Origin: Candidatus Thorarchaeota archaeon
GTDB lineage: Archaea > Asgardarchaeota > Thorarchaeia > Thorarchaeales > Thorarchaeaceae
Assembly: GCA_016840245.1 (NCBI GenBank)
Contig: JAEOST010000697.1
Location: forward strand, 1 to 6,864
Length of the DNA: 6,864 bases
Direction: 5' to 3'
Below are positions 1-5,442 of this stretch, piece by piece. Below the pieces are notes generated by a model. That model made no database searches. It had not been told where the DNA came from and saw only the letters and a program-made list of their open reading frames with translations. The stretch's first letter is position 1. The number at the start of each line of letters is the position of its first letter. The position numbers and the translations under genes were made by a program.

Positions 1-168
1 ATTTTCAAACAGGACCTCGTAGATCTCGGTGAAGCAGTAGAGGTCGAGGGCGGAATCGAAAATCTTTCCAATGGAACAATGATCTATTTGACGGAGGACC
101 CAAAGTTCAGGTCATTCTTGAAGAAACACCTCAAGTCTGTCGTTAGAACCCTCAAGACAAGAAAATAG
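1..168 (+). CDS. 3' end of an unidentified protein (partial)
   Basis: Reading frame 1 is open from the first base to a TAG at 166-168 and gives the last 55 residues of a protein whose start lies outside the window. The visible part begins IFKQDLVDLGEAVEVEGG and ends in a basic tail, LKSVVRTLKTRK, after the segment YLTEDPKFRSFLKKHLK. The balanced charge and amphipathic, probably helical, Lys/Arg-rich tail look like a soluble cytoplasmic protein. I do not recognise the family. It does not resemble the C-terminus of a thiolase or HMG-CoA synthase, which are common partners of DUF35 proteins such as the one encoded next. The 57-bp gap to that gene would allow co-transcription. The coding call rests on the open frame and plausible composition only. 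Confidence 0.6.
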   Translation: MFKQDLVDLGEAVEVEGGIENLSNGTMIYLTEDPKFRSFLKKHLKSVVRTLKTRK

Positions 169-225
169 CAGTTCACCTCTCCGGTGATTACACTGTCTAT
201 TCTTTCACAATGCTTTTGAGATGGT

Positions 226-576
226 ATGTATCATTATGAGTTCGATTACCTGATGATTATCAACGGGTCAAAATGCAAGAACTGTGAGAGGGTCACAGTT
301 CCTCCACGCTCTATCTGTCCCTATTGTAGTACTAATGCCGTACCAATGGAACGGATTGAGTTGAACGACAGTGGTTCTATCCTTAGCTATTCCATTCTGG
401 AGATGCCACCTACAGGATTTGACTCCCCTCTCTTACTTGCACTGGTAGAATTAGAACATGGTGCTGTTGTTTTATCAATGGGTGATACCAATCTCGGTCA
501 GTCTGTTGAGATTGGCACAAATGTCAAGTTATCACAGGATGATATTGGTAGATTCAAGTTCTCACTGATAGAATAA
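226..576 (+). CDS. Zn-ribbon/OB-fold protein, DUF35 family
   Basis: A 116-residue protein with the two-part DUF35 layout. A rubredoxin-like zinc ribbon has C17-x2-C20 and C31-x2-C34 (SKCKNC...SICPYC, with a VPPR turn between). An OB-fold follows from about residue 43 to 116 (GSILSYSILEMPPTGF, then LLLALVELEHGAVVLS, then VEIGTNVKLS). Family members bind acyl-CoA or act as non-catalytic partners. In archaea a DUF35 protein bridges acetoacetyl-CoA thiolase and HMG-CoA synthase, and the related ChsH2 domain partners a steroid-CoA hydratase. Which partner this copy has cannot be told, since neither thiolase nor HMG-CoA synthase is next to it. The start is firm: an in-frame TGA lies at 217-219 and no other start codon falls between it and ATG 226. 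The usual N-terminal helical lead-in is therefore short, with the first Cys at residue 17. No strong Shine-Dalgarno sequence is visible, only GAG at 218-220. Confidence 0.85.
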   Translation: MYHYEFDYLMIINGSKCKNCERVTVPPRSICPYCSTNAVPMERIELNDSGSILSYSILEMPPTGFDSPLLLALVELEHGAVVLSMGDTNLGQSVEIGTNVKLSQDDIGRFKFSLIE

Positions 577-588
577 GCGAAAAATCAG

Positions 589-610
589 ATGTGGGGCCTG
601 CACCCCTCAT
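589..610 (+). terminator. Hairpin downstream of the DUF35 gene, possible terminator
   Basis: Thirteen bases after the TAA, ATGTGGGG (589-596) faces CCCCTCAT (603-610) across a 6-base loop. All pairs are Watson-Crick except one T-T mismatch, giving 3+4 bp. A pyrimidine-rich stretch (actactcttctt, 611-622) follows, without a pure T-run. It could end or stabilise the DUF35 transcript before the surface-protein gene. Archaeal termination usually depends on T-runs more than on hairpins, so function is uncertain. Confidence 0.4.
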
Positions 611-650
611 ACTACTCTTCTTAATCACTTCAGAACTGAGAGATTTCCCT

Positions 651-659
651 GAATATAAC
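651..659 (+). promoter_or_regulatory. Weak TATA-like element upstream of the surface-protein gene
   Basis: GAATATAAC is the best AT-rich, TATA-like stretch in the 159-bp gap before the surface-protein gene. A start site about 25 bp downstream would give a leader of roughly 55-60 nt, which includes the GAGGT ribosome binding site. The region also holds three TGAAT copies (650, 663, 672) and a possible long-range pairing of TTTCCC (644-649) with GGGAAA (681-686). The match to an archaeal TATA box is modest. Confidence 0.3.
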
Positions 660-727
660 CTCTGAATTAAGTGAATAAGGGGGAAAGTTCATTAGAGGTT
701 TTCATTCGCGCTCATATGTTGGCTAGT

Positions 728-732
728 GAGGT
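728..732 (+). promoter_or_regulatory. Shine-Dalgarno sequence of the surface-protein gene
   Basis: GAGGT, within AGTGAGGTTTT, is complementary to the archaeal 16S rRNA 3' tail. It lies 3 nt before GTG 736, 6 nt before ATG 739 and 9 nt before ATG 742. The spacing favours ATG 739 or 742 as the real start. The regulator gene has the same GTGAGGT motif 7 nt before its ATG. Confidence 0.6.
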
Positions 733-735
733 TTT

Positions 736-3700
736 GTGATGATGATAAACCAGTCAAGTAAGAATACACTGGTAATGATTGCTAGTGTCTTTCTCGTTTT
801 ATGTGGGTTGTTTTCAAGTATAGGAACAACTGAGTATCAAAGTAACATCACAACTACTGTAGAGTCAGTAGTTGTGGAAGGTATGCCCGTTTTCATTCCT
901 TCAGCTACTGGTCCTAACTATGTTGACAGTGTTCAATCACTCACGTATGGGACTCATACAAATGCACCCCCGAGTGGAATGGGTGAGAACAGTGATGTCG
1001 AGACCATACTGACCGAGGAGGACATAACAGGGACAAATCTGATGACCCAGACTAACTTCCCCTCCCCTGATCCGCCTGATGGCTGGTCAGACTCTGCGAT
1101 GTCCTATAATGGAGATTTCGCAAGCACTGGGGTTGACCTATCTGGATACATCTATTGTTCCGATGTGGATACATCGAGTTATGCATCAGTGGAGTTCATT
1201 GTACGTCTTCGGGTTATACGACTCTTCGGTAGCATATCTGCCCGCGTGTATTTCTATGACTCATCAGGAAACTGGGATCTGATGGCTACATACGGAGAGA
1301 GCGGTTGGGCTGATCGAACAGTCACATCCTCTGCCTCCGAGTATCGACACTCTCAGTTCAAGGTTCAAGTGTCTTATACTGCATCAGATACAGAGAATGG
1401 TCTAGTTGCTGGTGATAGTTGGAGGATCAATGGATTAGCGGCATCGGATATCTCAGCATTTCAAGCAGTATATGCATTTACTGGGGTTGACTATAATTCC
1501 TATGATATTGAACGATTGGTCGTTGAATTTGATAGCAGCTCAAGCACTGAGTATCTAGACTTCTATTTTGAGGCTGGAGATACAACTCCCGACTACCTAA
1601 TTGCAAACAATGTAAACTCTGACTTCAATATAGACATTGGTGCCCGGGTGACAGGTTCAACTTGTTATCTTATGATCCGAGACGACTATCGTTCTGGAGA
1701 TTCAACCCTTAGTACATGGCGTATAGATAGAATGTATATCAACCTGATAAACTCGTTTCCATCCAATGATGCTACACCATCTTGCTCAAACTTGGATGAT
1801 ACAGATAATCTCTATGGACGAAATAAGTACTATGAGATCTCAACAGCTCATTCAGATGATGATGGTTTTGCCCACATTGATTATCTCACTCTTCAGTGCT
1901 GGACAGACACTCGCTCACAGATGTACTGGGAGGTCAGATATGACGAGGACACGAACACATTCTCTGAATCGTCAGATTCAAACAACTACATTACTCTCGA
2001 CACTGGGGGCTCATCATCATCTCGTTCCGGTATTGACCTTGATCTTATATTTGACATAATGATAAACTGGAATCATCCAGATACAAATAACATAGACCTA
2101 CGTTGTTACATCATAGATGCTGAATCAGATGCTACTGTGAATTTCTATGAAGTCAATTGGGATATAGAAACTCGTCTTGAGTTTGATAGCTTTGGTCTTT
2201 CTGATGATCGAGGAGATATTGACAATAGTATCACAGCCTCTGGTACAGTCAACTACTATGGAGGTACAATACATCCTCCAGTAAGTCAGGTTGATGTCTA
2301 TGTTTCCTGTGACAATGTCACATCAAGTCCATGGCAACCCTTAAACTATGAGGCTACTGGAGGCACATTCTCCTCAACTGTCTATGCTGATGACGAAGTG
2401 GGTATTGATTTCTATACGTTCTTGGTTGTGGATGAAGGTGATGGTGCTGGTGGTACTAGCCTGCTTGATACTGCATACACCGACACATACATCTCTGACA
2501 GAATCATAGTGGAGTCATTATACTCGGATGCTGATACACGCATCAATGTTGACGATACAATCAGCATCTACGCTGATCTTGAGTATGAATACGATGGAGC
2601 CAGTGTGACTACTGGAACTGTGACCATTGAGGGTGCAACTGCTTCTCATGAAGGCGGCGGTATATGGTCAATGAGCCATTCGGAGAGTATTGTAACCAGC
2701 ACTTTGTTCGATGAGGTCACGCACTCTGGAGGTTCATATGGAGTCACAGAGGTTGATCAGAATTCACAGTCAACAACAGTTGTCTGGGATCAAGTGACTG
2801 TTAGGGGATTCACCTCAGACTATCTGCGTGTCGATGTTGATACTCAGGTTACAGTTAATGCAACTCTGGAGTATGAATATGATGACTCAGATGTAACAGA
2901 TGGCACAGTCACCATTGATGGATTTCCAGCAACACATCTAGGAAGTGGTGTGTGGAGCATTGCAGTCACTGAGAGTTCGGTGACATTAATCGTATTTGAC
3001 CAAGTCAACTGTAGCGGAAATGAGCACGGAATTAACTCAGTAAACCCGGACTCTCAGAGCGTTACCGTGATTTGGGACAGAATCATTGTTCTCTCGATGT
3101 ACTCCTCTGATGCAGAAAATCGGACTGACTTATACCATGGAGTCAATGTGTATTGTACTCTCAGGTATGAGTTTGACAACAGCTACGTTGACACAGGTAC
3201 GGTGATGATTAACCAGTGGATTGCACCTGGTGGTACAAATGGCTTGTACATATTGTCAATTTCCAGCTTTTTAGGCAGTATAACATTCAATAACGTGACA
3301 TTCTCAGATGGACCATACAACGTTTCAGTTGTTAATCAAAATGATGAAGAGGTCACAGTGATTTGGGATGGAATCGAGATATTCGATGTTGCATACAATG
3401 AATGGCCAGTCATCGACGAAGTCTTTGAAATCGCATTTAGTGCCAGGCTGGCCTATGATGGTCATCCACTTGACGGATCAGATGAGGTCGTCTTTGATGA
3501 CGAGGTAGCCACTTGGAATGGAACCCACTTTGTGATAACAAGATCCTATCCAACCCTGGGAGACAGAGTGTTCTATGCCAACTCTAGCTCCGAATCAACA
3601 TATTCGATAACAACTTTGGCCTACAATTCAGGGCACTCAGTTCATGTCACAAATACTCCTAGTATCATGGATGTGGACAGTGGATTTACTCCCAGCGGCT

Positions 3701-4785
3701 CTGCATATGTGGGAATTCTGAGCAGTTCACCACTGTGGATTCAATGGGATCCTGAGAATGACCCATCTCCACCTAGTTTCAACTTCACTGTCTCTGGAGC
3801 TTACTTCAGTTCATGGAGTGTTACATCATCGTGGTCATCAACAGTTGTTGCAAGCGGAGGTATCACTGGGGACATTGTGATTCAGATTGAGAGTGAATTA
3901 GACTACACCCTTGGAAATCACTCCTATACCATCCTGGCAATGAATCATGGAGGTTACTCTGCAACTGTGGAGGTCTATATCACAGTACGTGATTTCACAA
4001 CTCCCGGAGTAGTTGGTTATGATGACTTCTTAGTAGAGCTTGGTTCTACTGGAAATAATATCACATGGTCACTGAGTGATGCTAATCCCGACCTCTATTC
4101 CATCACTGGGAACGGAACTGGTGATGTACTCATGGTTCCTTGGACAAACGGAGATGTCACAATATCTGTTGGGGTTCTTGAAGTTGGGGTCTATAGTTTC
4201 ACTATCATTGTTCTTGATGACTATTCAAATGAAGCATCTGATACAGTGATTGTTACTGTTGAGGACACTACACCTCCCGAAGTTAGTCATCCTGATGATG
4301 TCATATTCACATTCGGTGAAGTTGGTCATGAGCTCGACTGGACCTGTATGGATCTGCGCCCTGATTCATATGAGATTAGAAGAGATGGAACTCTGATTGA
4401 TTCTGGAGACTGGTCTGCTGTAGAGGAGATAATCGAGATTTCACTTGATGGGTTGGGTGTTGGACTGTGGGTCTATGAGATACGCTTGTACGATGCTGGA
4501 AACCTCACGGTTTCTGATGAGGTTCAGGTAGCTGTCATTGCAGAAACTGCAACGACGACACAGACAACCACTACTACAACTCAGACTACATCATCGACAC
4601 AGACTACATTCTCAACCACACAGACATCAACAACTACAACTGAAACCACAACAACAGTTACAACTACTACAGAACCAACCACACCCACAGATCAACCAGA
4701 TACAATGGTGCTGATAGTGATACTTGGAATTGGTTCCGCTGTGATTGTCATCATCATTGTGATAGTCATTAAGAAACGTGGGTAA
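736..4785 (+). CDS. Giant secreted, membrane-anchored multi-domain surface protein
   Basis: About 1349 residues with the layout of a cell-surface protein. Residues 1-30 are a signal peptide: Lys at 9, then hydrophobic LVMIASVFLVLCGLF. Residues about 100-585 are beta-rich with no family I recognise; the first part resembles jelly-roll or carbohydrate-binding folds and the last an Ig/FN3-like module. Residues 588-972 hold four related modules of about 97 residues. Two or three further beta-sandwich modules span about 975-1268, the last two of the Asgard type. Residues 1271-1318 are a Thr-rich stalk. A transmembrane helix (about 1324-1345) ends in KKRG, so the bulk is expected outside the cell. 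At least a dozen N-x-S/T sequons suggest N-glycosylation. No catalytic motif is visible; adhesion, envelope structure or ligand binding is inferred. The start is ambiguous: GTG 736, ATG 739 and ATG 742 are consecutive codons, and the ribosome-site spacing favours the ATGs. The stop is a tandem TAA-TAG. Confidence 0.9.
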   Translation: MMMINQSSKNTLVMIASVFLVLCGLFSSIGTTEYQSNITTTVESVVVEGMPVFIPSATGPNYVDSVQSLTYGTHTNAPPSGMGENSDVETILTEEDITGTNLMTQTNFPSPDPPDGWSDSAMSYNGDFASTGVDLSGYIYCSDVDTSSYASVEFIVRLRVIRLFGSISARVYFYDSSGNWDLMATYGESGWADRTVTSSASEYRHSQFKVQVSYTASDTENGLVAGDSWRINGLAASDISAFQAVYAFTGVDYNSYDIERLVVEFDSSSSTEYLDFYFEAGDTTPDYLIANNVNSDFNIDIGARVTGSTCYLMIRDDYRSGDSTLSTWRIDRMYINLINSFPSNDATPSCSNLDDTDNLYGRNKYYEISTAHSDDDGFAHIDYLTLQCWTDTRSQMYWEVRYDEDTNTFSESSDSNNYITLDTGGSSSSRSGIDLDLIFDIMINWNHPDTNNIDLRCYIIDAESDATVNFYEVNWDIETRLEFDSFGLSDDRGDIDNSITASGTVNYYGGTIHPPVSQVDVYVSCDNVTSSPWQPLNYEATGGTFSSTVYADDEVGIDFYTFLVVDEGDGAGGTSLLDTAYTDTYISDRIIVESLYSDADTRINVDDTISIYADLEYEYDGASVTTGTVTIEGATASHEGGGIWSMSHSESIVTSTLFDEVTHSGGSYGVTEVDQNSQSTTVVWDQVTVRGFTSDYLRVDVDTQVTVNATLEYEYDDSDVTDGTVTIDGFPATHLGSGVWSIAVTESSVTLIVFDQVNCSGNEHGINSVNPDSQSVTVIWDRIIVLSMYSSDAENRTDLYHGVNVYCTLRYEFDNSYVDTGTVMINQWIAPGGTNGLYILSISSFLGSITFNNVTFSDGPYNVSVVNQNDEEVTVIWDGIEIFDVAYNEWPVIDEVFEIAFSARLAYDGHPLDGSDEVVFDDEVATWNGTHFVITRSYPTLGDRVFYANSSSESTYSITTLAYNSGHSVHVTNTPSIMDVDSGFTPSGSAYVGILSSSPLWIQWDPENDPSPPSFNFTVSGAYFSSWSVTSSWSSTVVASGGITGDIVIQIESELDYTLGNHSYTILAMNHGGYSATVEVYITVRDFTTPGVVGYDDFLVELGSTGNNITWSLSDANPDLYSITGNGTGDVLMVPWTNGDVTISVGVLEVGVYSFTIIVLDDYSNEASDTVIVTVEDTTPPEVSHPDDVIFTFGEVGHELDWTCMDLRPDSYEIRRDGTLIDSGDWSAVEEIIEISLDGLGVGLWVYEIRLYDAGNLTVSDEVQVAVIAETATTTQTTTTTTQTTSSTQTTFSTTQTSTTTTETTTTVTTTTEPTTPTDQPDTMVLIVILGIGSAVIVIIIVIVIKKRG
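2497..3651 (+). repeat. Four tandem ~97-residue Ig-like modules in the surface protein
   Basis: Residues 588-684, 685-780, 781-877 and 878-972 are related modules. Each opens with D-x-(I/V)-x-(I/V) (DRIIVESL, DQVTVRGF, DRIIVLSM, DGIEIFDV). The first three close with T-V-(V/I)-W just before the next D. Inside the first three, LEYEYD or LRYEFD is followed by a GTV(T/M)I strand, then a G-x-W/Y turn, then F(D/N)xV. The fourth is more diverged: it keeps the opening and LAYDGHPL but loses the closing W. Divergence at the DNA level is high, so this is an old duplication and not a recent expansion. The fold is inferred to be an Ig-like beta-sandwich. Confidence 0.75.
4000..4539 (+). repeat. Two Asgard-type beta-sandwich modules
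   Basis: Residues about 1089-1177 and 1178-1268 share one pattern: TTP start, a D-D-(F/V) strand, G-x-x-G then x-x-W, D-x-x-P-D-x-Y-x-I, GT, W, a short I-x-(V/I) strand, then G(V/L)(Y/W) and a D-x-x-N/G-N turn before the last strands. I recognise this pattern as very frequent in extracellular proteins of Asgard archaea (Loki- and Thorarchaeota). It supports both the taxonomic guess and an extracellular position for this part. A less clear related module probably precedes it (about residues 975-1085). Confidence 0.65.
4546..4689 (+). repeat. Thr-rich low-complexity stalk
   Basis: Residues 1271-1318 are about two-thirds Thr, interspersed with Gln, Ser, Glu and Pro. At the DNA level this is an ACN-codon tract with recurring CAGAC-A/T units. 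Such stalks between the folded ectodomain and the membrane helix are usually O-glycosylated and hold the protein away from the membrane. The tract is prone to length change between strains. Confidence 0.85.
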
Positions 4786-4848
4786 TAGTATCTGGATAGA
4801 CAAGTTTCAGTAGAAGTGGTAAGTGCAGGTTGAGAACGTACCTCCTCA

Positions 4849-4855
4849 TTTTTTT
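4849..4855 (+). terminator. T-run terminator of the surface-protein gene
   Basis: Seven consecutive T residues, 63 bp after the stop codon. A T-run alone is a typical archaeal termination signal. Here it lies in the loop between CCTCCTC (4841-4847) and GAGGGGG (4861-4867), which can pair over 7 bp with one G-U. Confidence 0.5.
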
Positions 4856-4899
4856 AGAACGAGGGGGCACATTCCCAGTTTGCACAAGAACGAGGGGGG
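4856..4899 (+). repeat. G-rich direct repeat
   Basis: AGAACGAGGGGG occurs at 4856-4867 and again at 4887-4898, 31 bp apart; the second copy has one extra G. A partial copy, AGAACG, lies at 4833-4838. The repeat follows the T-run and lies outside any convincing gene. Function unknown; it could be a 3'-UTR structure or a protein-binding site. Confidence 0.6.
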
Positions 4900-4901
4900 A
4901 C

Positions 4902-4935
4902 CGATGGAAGAGATACCATCGTAAGTACCCCTTAC
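4902..4935 (+). repeat. Two adjacent short hairpins
   Basis: CGATGG (4902-4907) and CCATCG (4916-4921) form a perfect 6-bp inverted repeat with an 8-base loop. GTAAG (4921-4925) and CTTAC (4931-4935) form a second one, sharing base 4921. Their role is unclear; they may belong to the downstream end of the surface-gene transcript or to the regulator's control region. Confidence 0.4.
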
Positions 4936-4937
4936 GT

Positions 4938-4960
4938 GTAATACTATTACATGATATCAT
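4938..4960. promoter_or_regulatory. Twin palindromes, candidate operator of the RHH regulator
   Basis: GTAATACTATTAC (4938-4950) is a 13-bp perfect palindrome around one central base. It abuts ATGATATCAT (4951-4960), a 10-bp perfect palindrome. The second ends at the TATA-like box of the ribbon-helix-helix gene, where TFB would bind. RHH proteins bind short palindromes as dimers or pairs of dimers and often repress themselves, so this is a good candidate autoregulatory operator. TTACGTGT also occurs on both sides (4932-4939 and 4970-4977). Binding is inferred. Confidence 0.5.
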
Positions 4961-4967
4961 TTAAAAG
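4960..4967 (+). promoter_or_regulatory. TATA box of the RHH regulator gene
   Basis: TTTAAAAG at 4960-4967 fits an archaeal TATA element. A start site about 25 bp downstream would fall near 4985-4992 and leave a leader of about 25-30 nt that contains the GAGGT ribosome site. Confidence 0.5.
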
Positions 4968-5005
4968 AGTTACGTGTTTATCACTATTAGGTTGTAATCA
5001 CTTGT

Positions 5006-5010
5006 GAGGT
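5006..5010 (+). promoter_or_regulatory. Shine-Dalgarno sequence of the RHH regulator gene
   Basis: GAGGT, in the context GTGAGGTTATTACC, lies 7 nt before ATG 5018. The motif and spacing fix that ATG as the start. Confidence 0.65.
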
Positions 5011-5017
5011 TATTACC

Positions 5018-5362
5018 ATGACTAAAGAAGTCGAAGATTTGACGAAGTCAATACAGGACGATCTAAGCATGCGTGAAGAGCTGATGGGACGTCTGACAAG
5101 TGAAGGCTTTGGTCTCAAGAAACGTGAGATTTCAGTAATGACCCGGATGAGTGCTGACATTGTTAAGATACTTGATGCCCTAGTCGAACTTGAGATTTTT
5201 AAAAGCCGGTCTGAAGCTGTTGCGGCGTTTGTTGAGAAGATGATTTCTGGACGACGTGAGCTCTTTATTGAGATCACAGAACAGGCTGAGGAGATTACTC
5301 ACAAACGAGATGCAGCAAAACATCTAGCAATTCAAGCAATGAGAGATAGCAAGTCTGAATAA
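5018..5362 (+). CDS. Ribbon-helix-helix (CopG-type) transcriptional regulator
   Basis: A 114-residue protein with a central ribbon-helix-helix DNA-binding core. The strand is at about residues 37-44 (REISVMTRMS) and helix A at 45-59 (ADIVKILDALVELE). The turn IFKSRSE (60-66) is the hallmark of the fold, and helix B runs to about 77 (AVAAFVEKMI). RHH proteins dimerise through the strand, which enters the DNA major groove. Here the core is flanked by a charged helical N-terminal extension (1-35, coiled-coil-like) and a C-terminal helical arm (78-114), both longer than in minimal CopG or Arc proteins. These could mediate oligomerisation or sense a ligand; no ligand site is recognisable. No toxin gene is adjacent, so an antitoxin role is not supported. 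Twin palindromes at its TATA box suggest autoregulation. The target genes are unknown; the dehydrogenase next door is a candidate. Confidence 0.8.
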   Translation: MTKEVEDLTKSIQDDLSMREELMGRLTSEGFGLKKREISVMTRMSADIVKILDALVELEIFKSRSEAVAAFVEKMISGRRELFIEITEQAEEITHKRDAAKHLAIQAMRDSKSE

Positions 5363-5399
5363 CAAATGACTTTCTAGCCCAGAACCGCGTTTCACGTTA

Positions 5400-5416
5400 G
5401 TATTTTAAGTTAATAC
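5400..5416 (+). promoter_or_regulatory. Promoter region of the acyl-CoA dehydrogenase gene with inverted repeat
   Basis: TTTTAAGTTAA (5403-5413) is TATA-like and lies 30-40 bp before ATG 5443. Initiation about 25 bp downstream would give a leader of only about 0-12 nt. No Shine-Dalgarno sequence is seen before the ATG (the sequence is tgggtaaagacg), which fits a leaderless or short-leader mRNA. GTATT (5400-5404) and AATAC (5412-5416) form an inverted repeat around the element and could be an operator. Confidence 0.45.
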
Positions 5417-5442
5417 GTTGTCCCCCGCCTTGGGTAAAGACG

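Noticed and set aside
173..187. Small hairpin TCACC/GGTGA after the first gene
   Set aside because: Only 5 bp with a 5-base loop and no T-run directly after it; too weak to call a terminator.
750..840. Lipoprotein signal (Cys23 in the hydrophobic stretch)
   Set aside because: The Cys lies within VLCGLF without a proper lipobox, and the protein already has a C-terminal membrane anchor.
1766..2059. Plus-strand open frame of 97 codons inside the surface-protein gene
   Set aside because: It is an alternative-frame shadow of the Asp/Ser-rich coding sequence, with Met/Gln/Thr-heavy composition and no start signals.
4546..4689. CRISPR-like or satellite repeat in the ACN-rich tract
   Set aside because: There are no constant repeat and spacer units; the pattern follows from Thr codons in the stalk, and the frame stays open.
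4769..4960. Minus-strand open frame of 63 codons between the surface protein and the regulator
   Set aside because: It overlaps the 3' end of the surface-protein gene and the palindromes, has no recognisable domain, and has no ribosome site at its start. The AGGAGGT on that strand (complement of 4840-4846) lies within the frame and is not followed by a start codon.
4987..5277. Minus-strand open frame opposite the RHH regulator
   Set aside because: The plus strand has a clear RHH domain, a ribosome site and a promoter. The minus product is Ser/Arg/Ile-rich low-information sequence, as expected of an antisense shadow.
5018..5362. Antitoxin of a toxin-antitoxin pair
   Set aside because: RHH proteins are common antitoxins, but no small toxin gene (RelE, PIN, HicA or similar) lies next to it; the next gene is a full-length metabolic enzyme with its own promoter.
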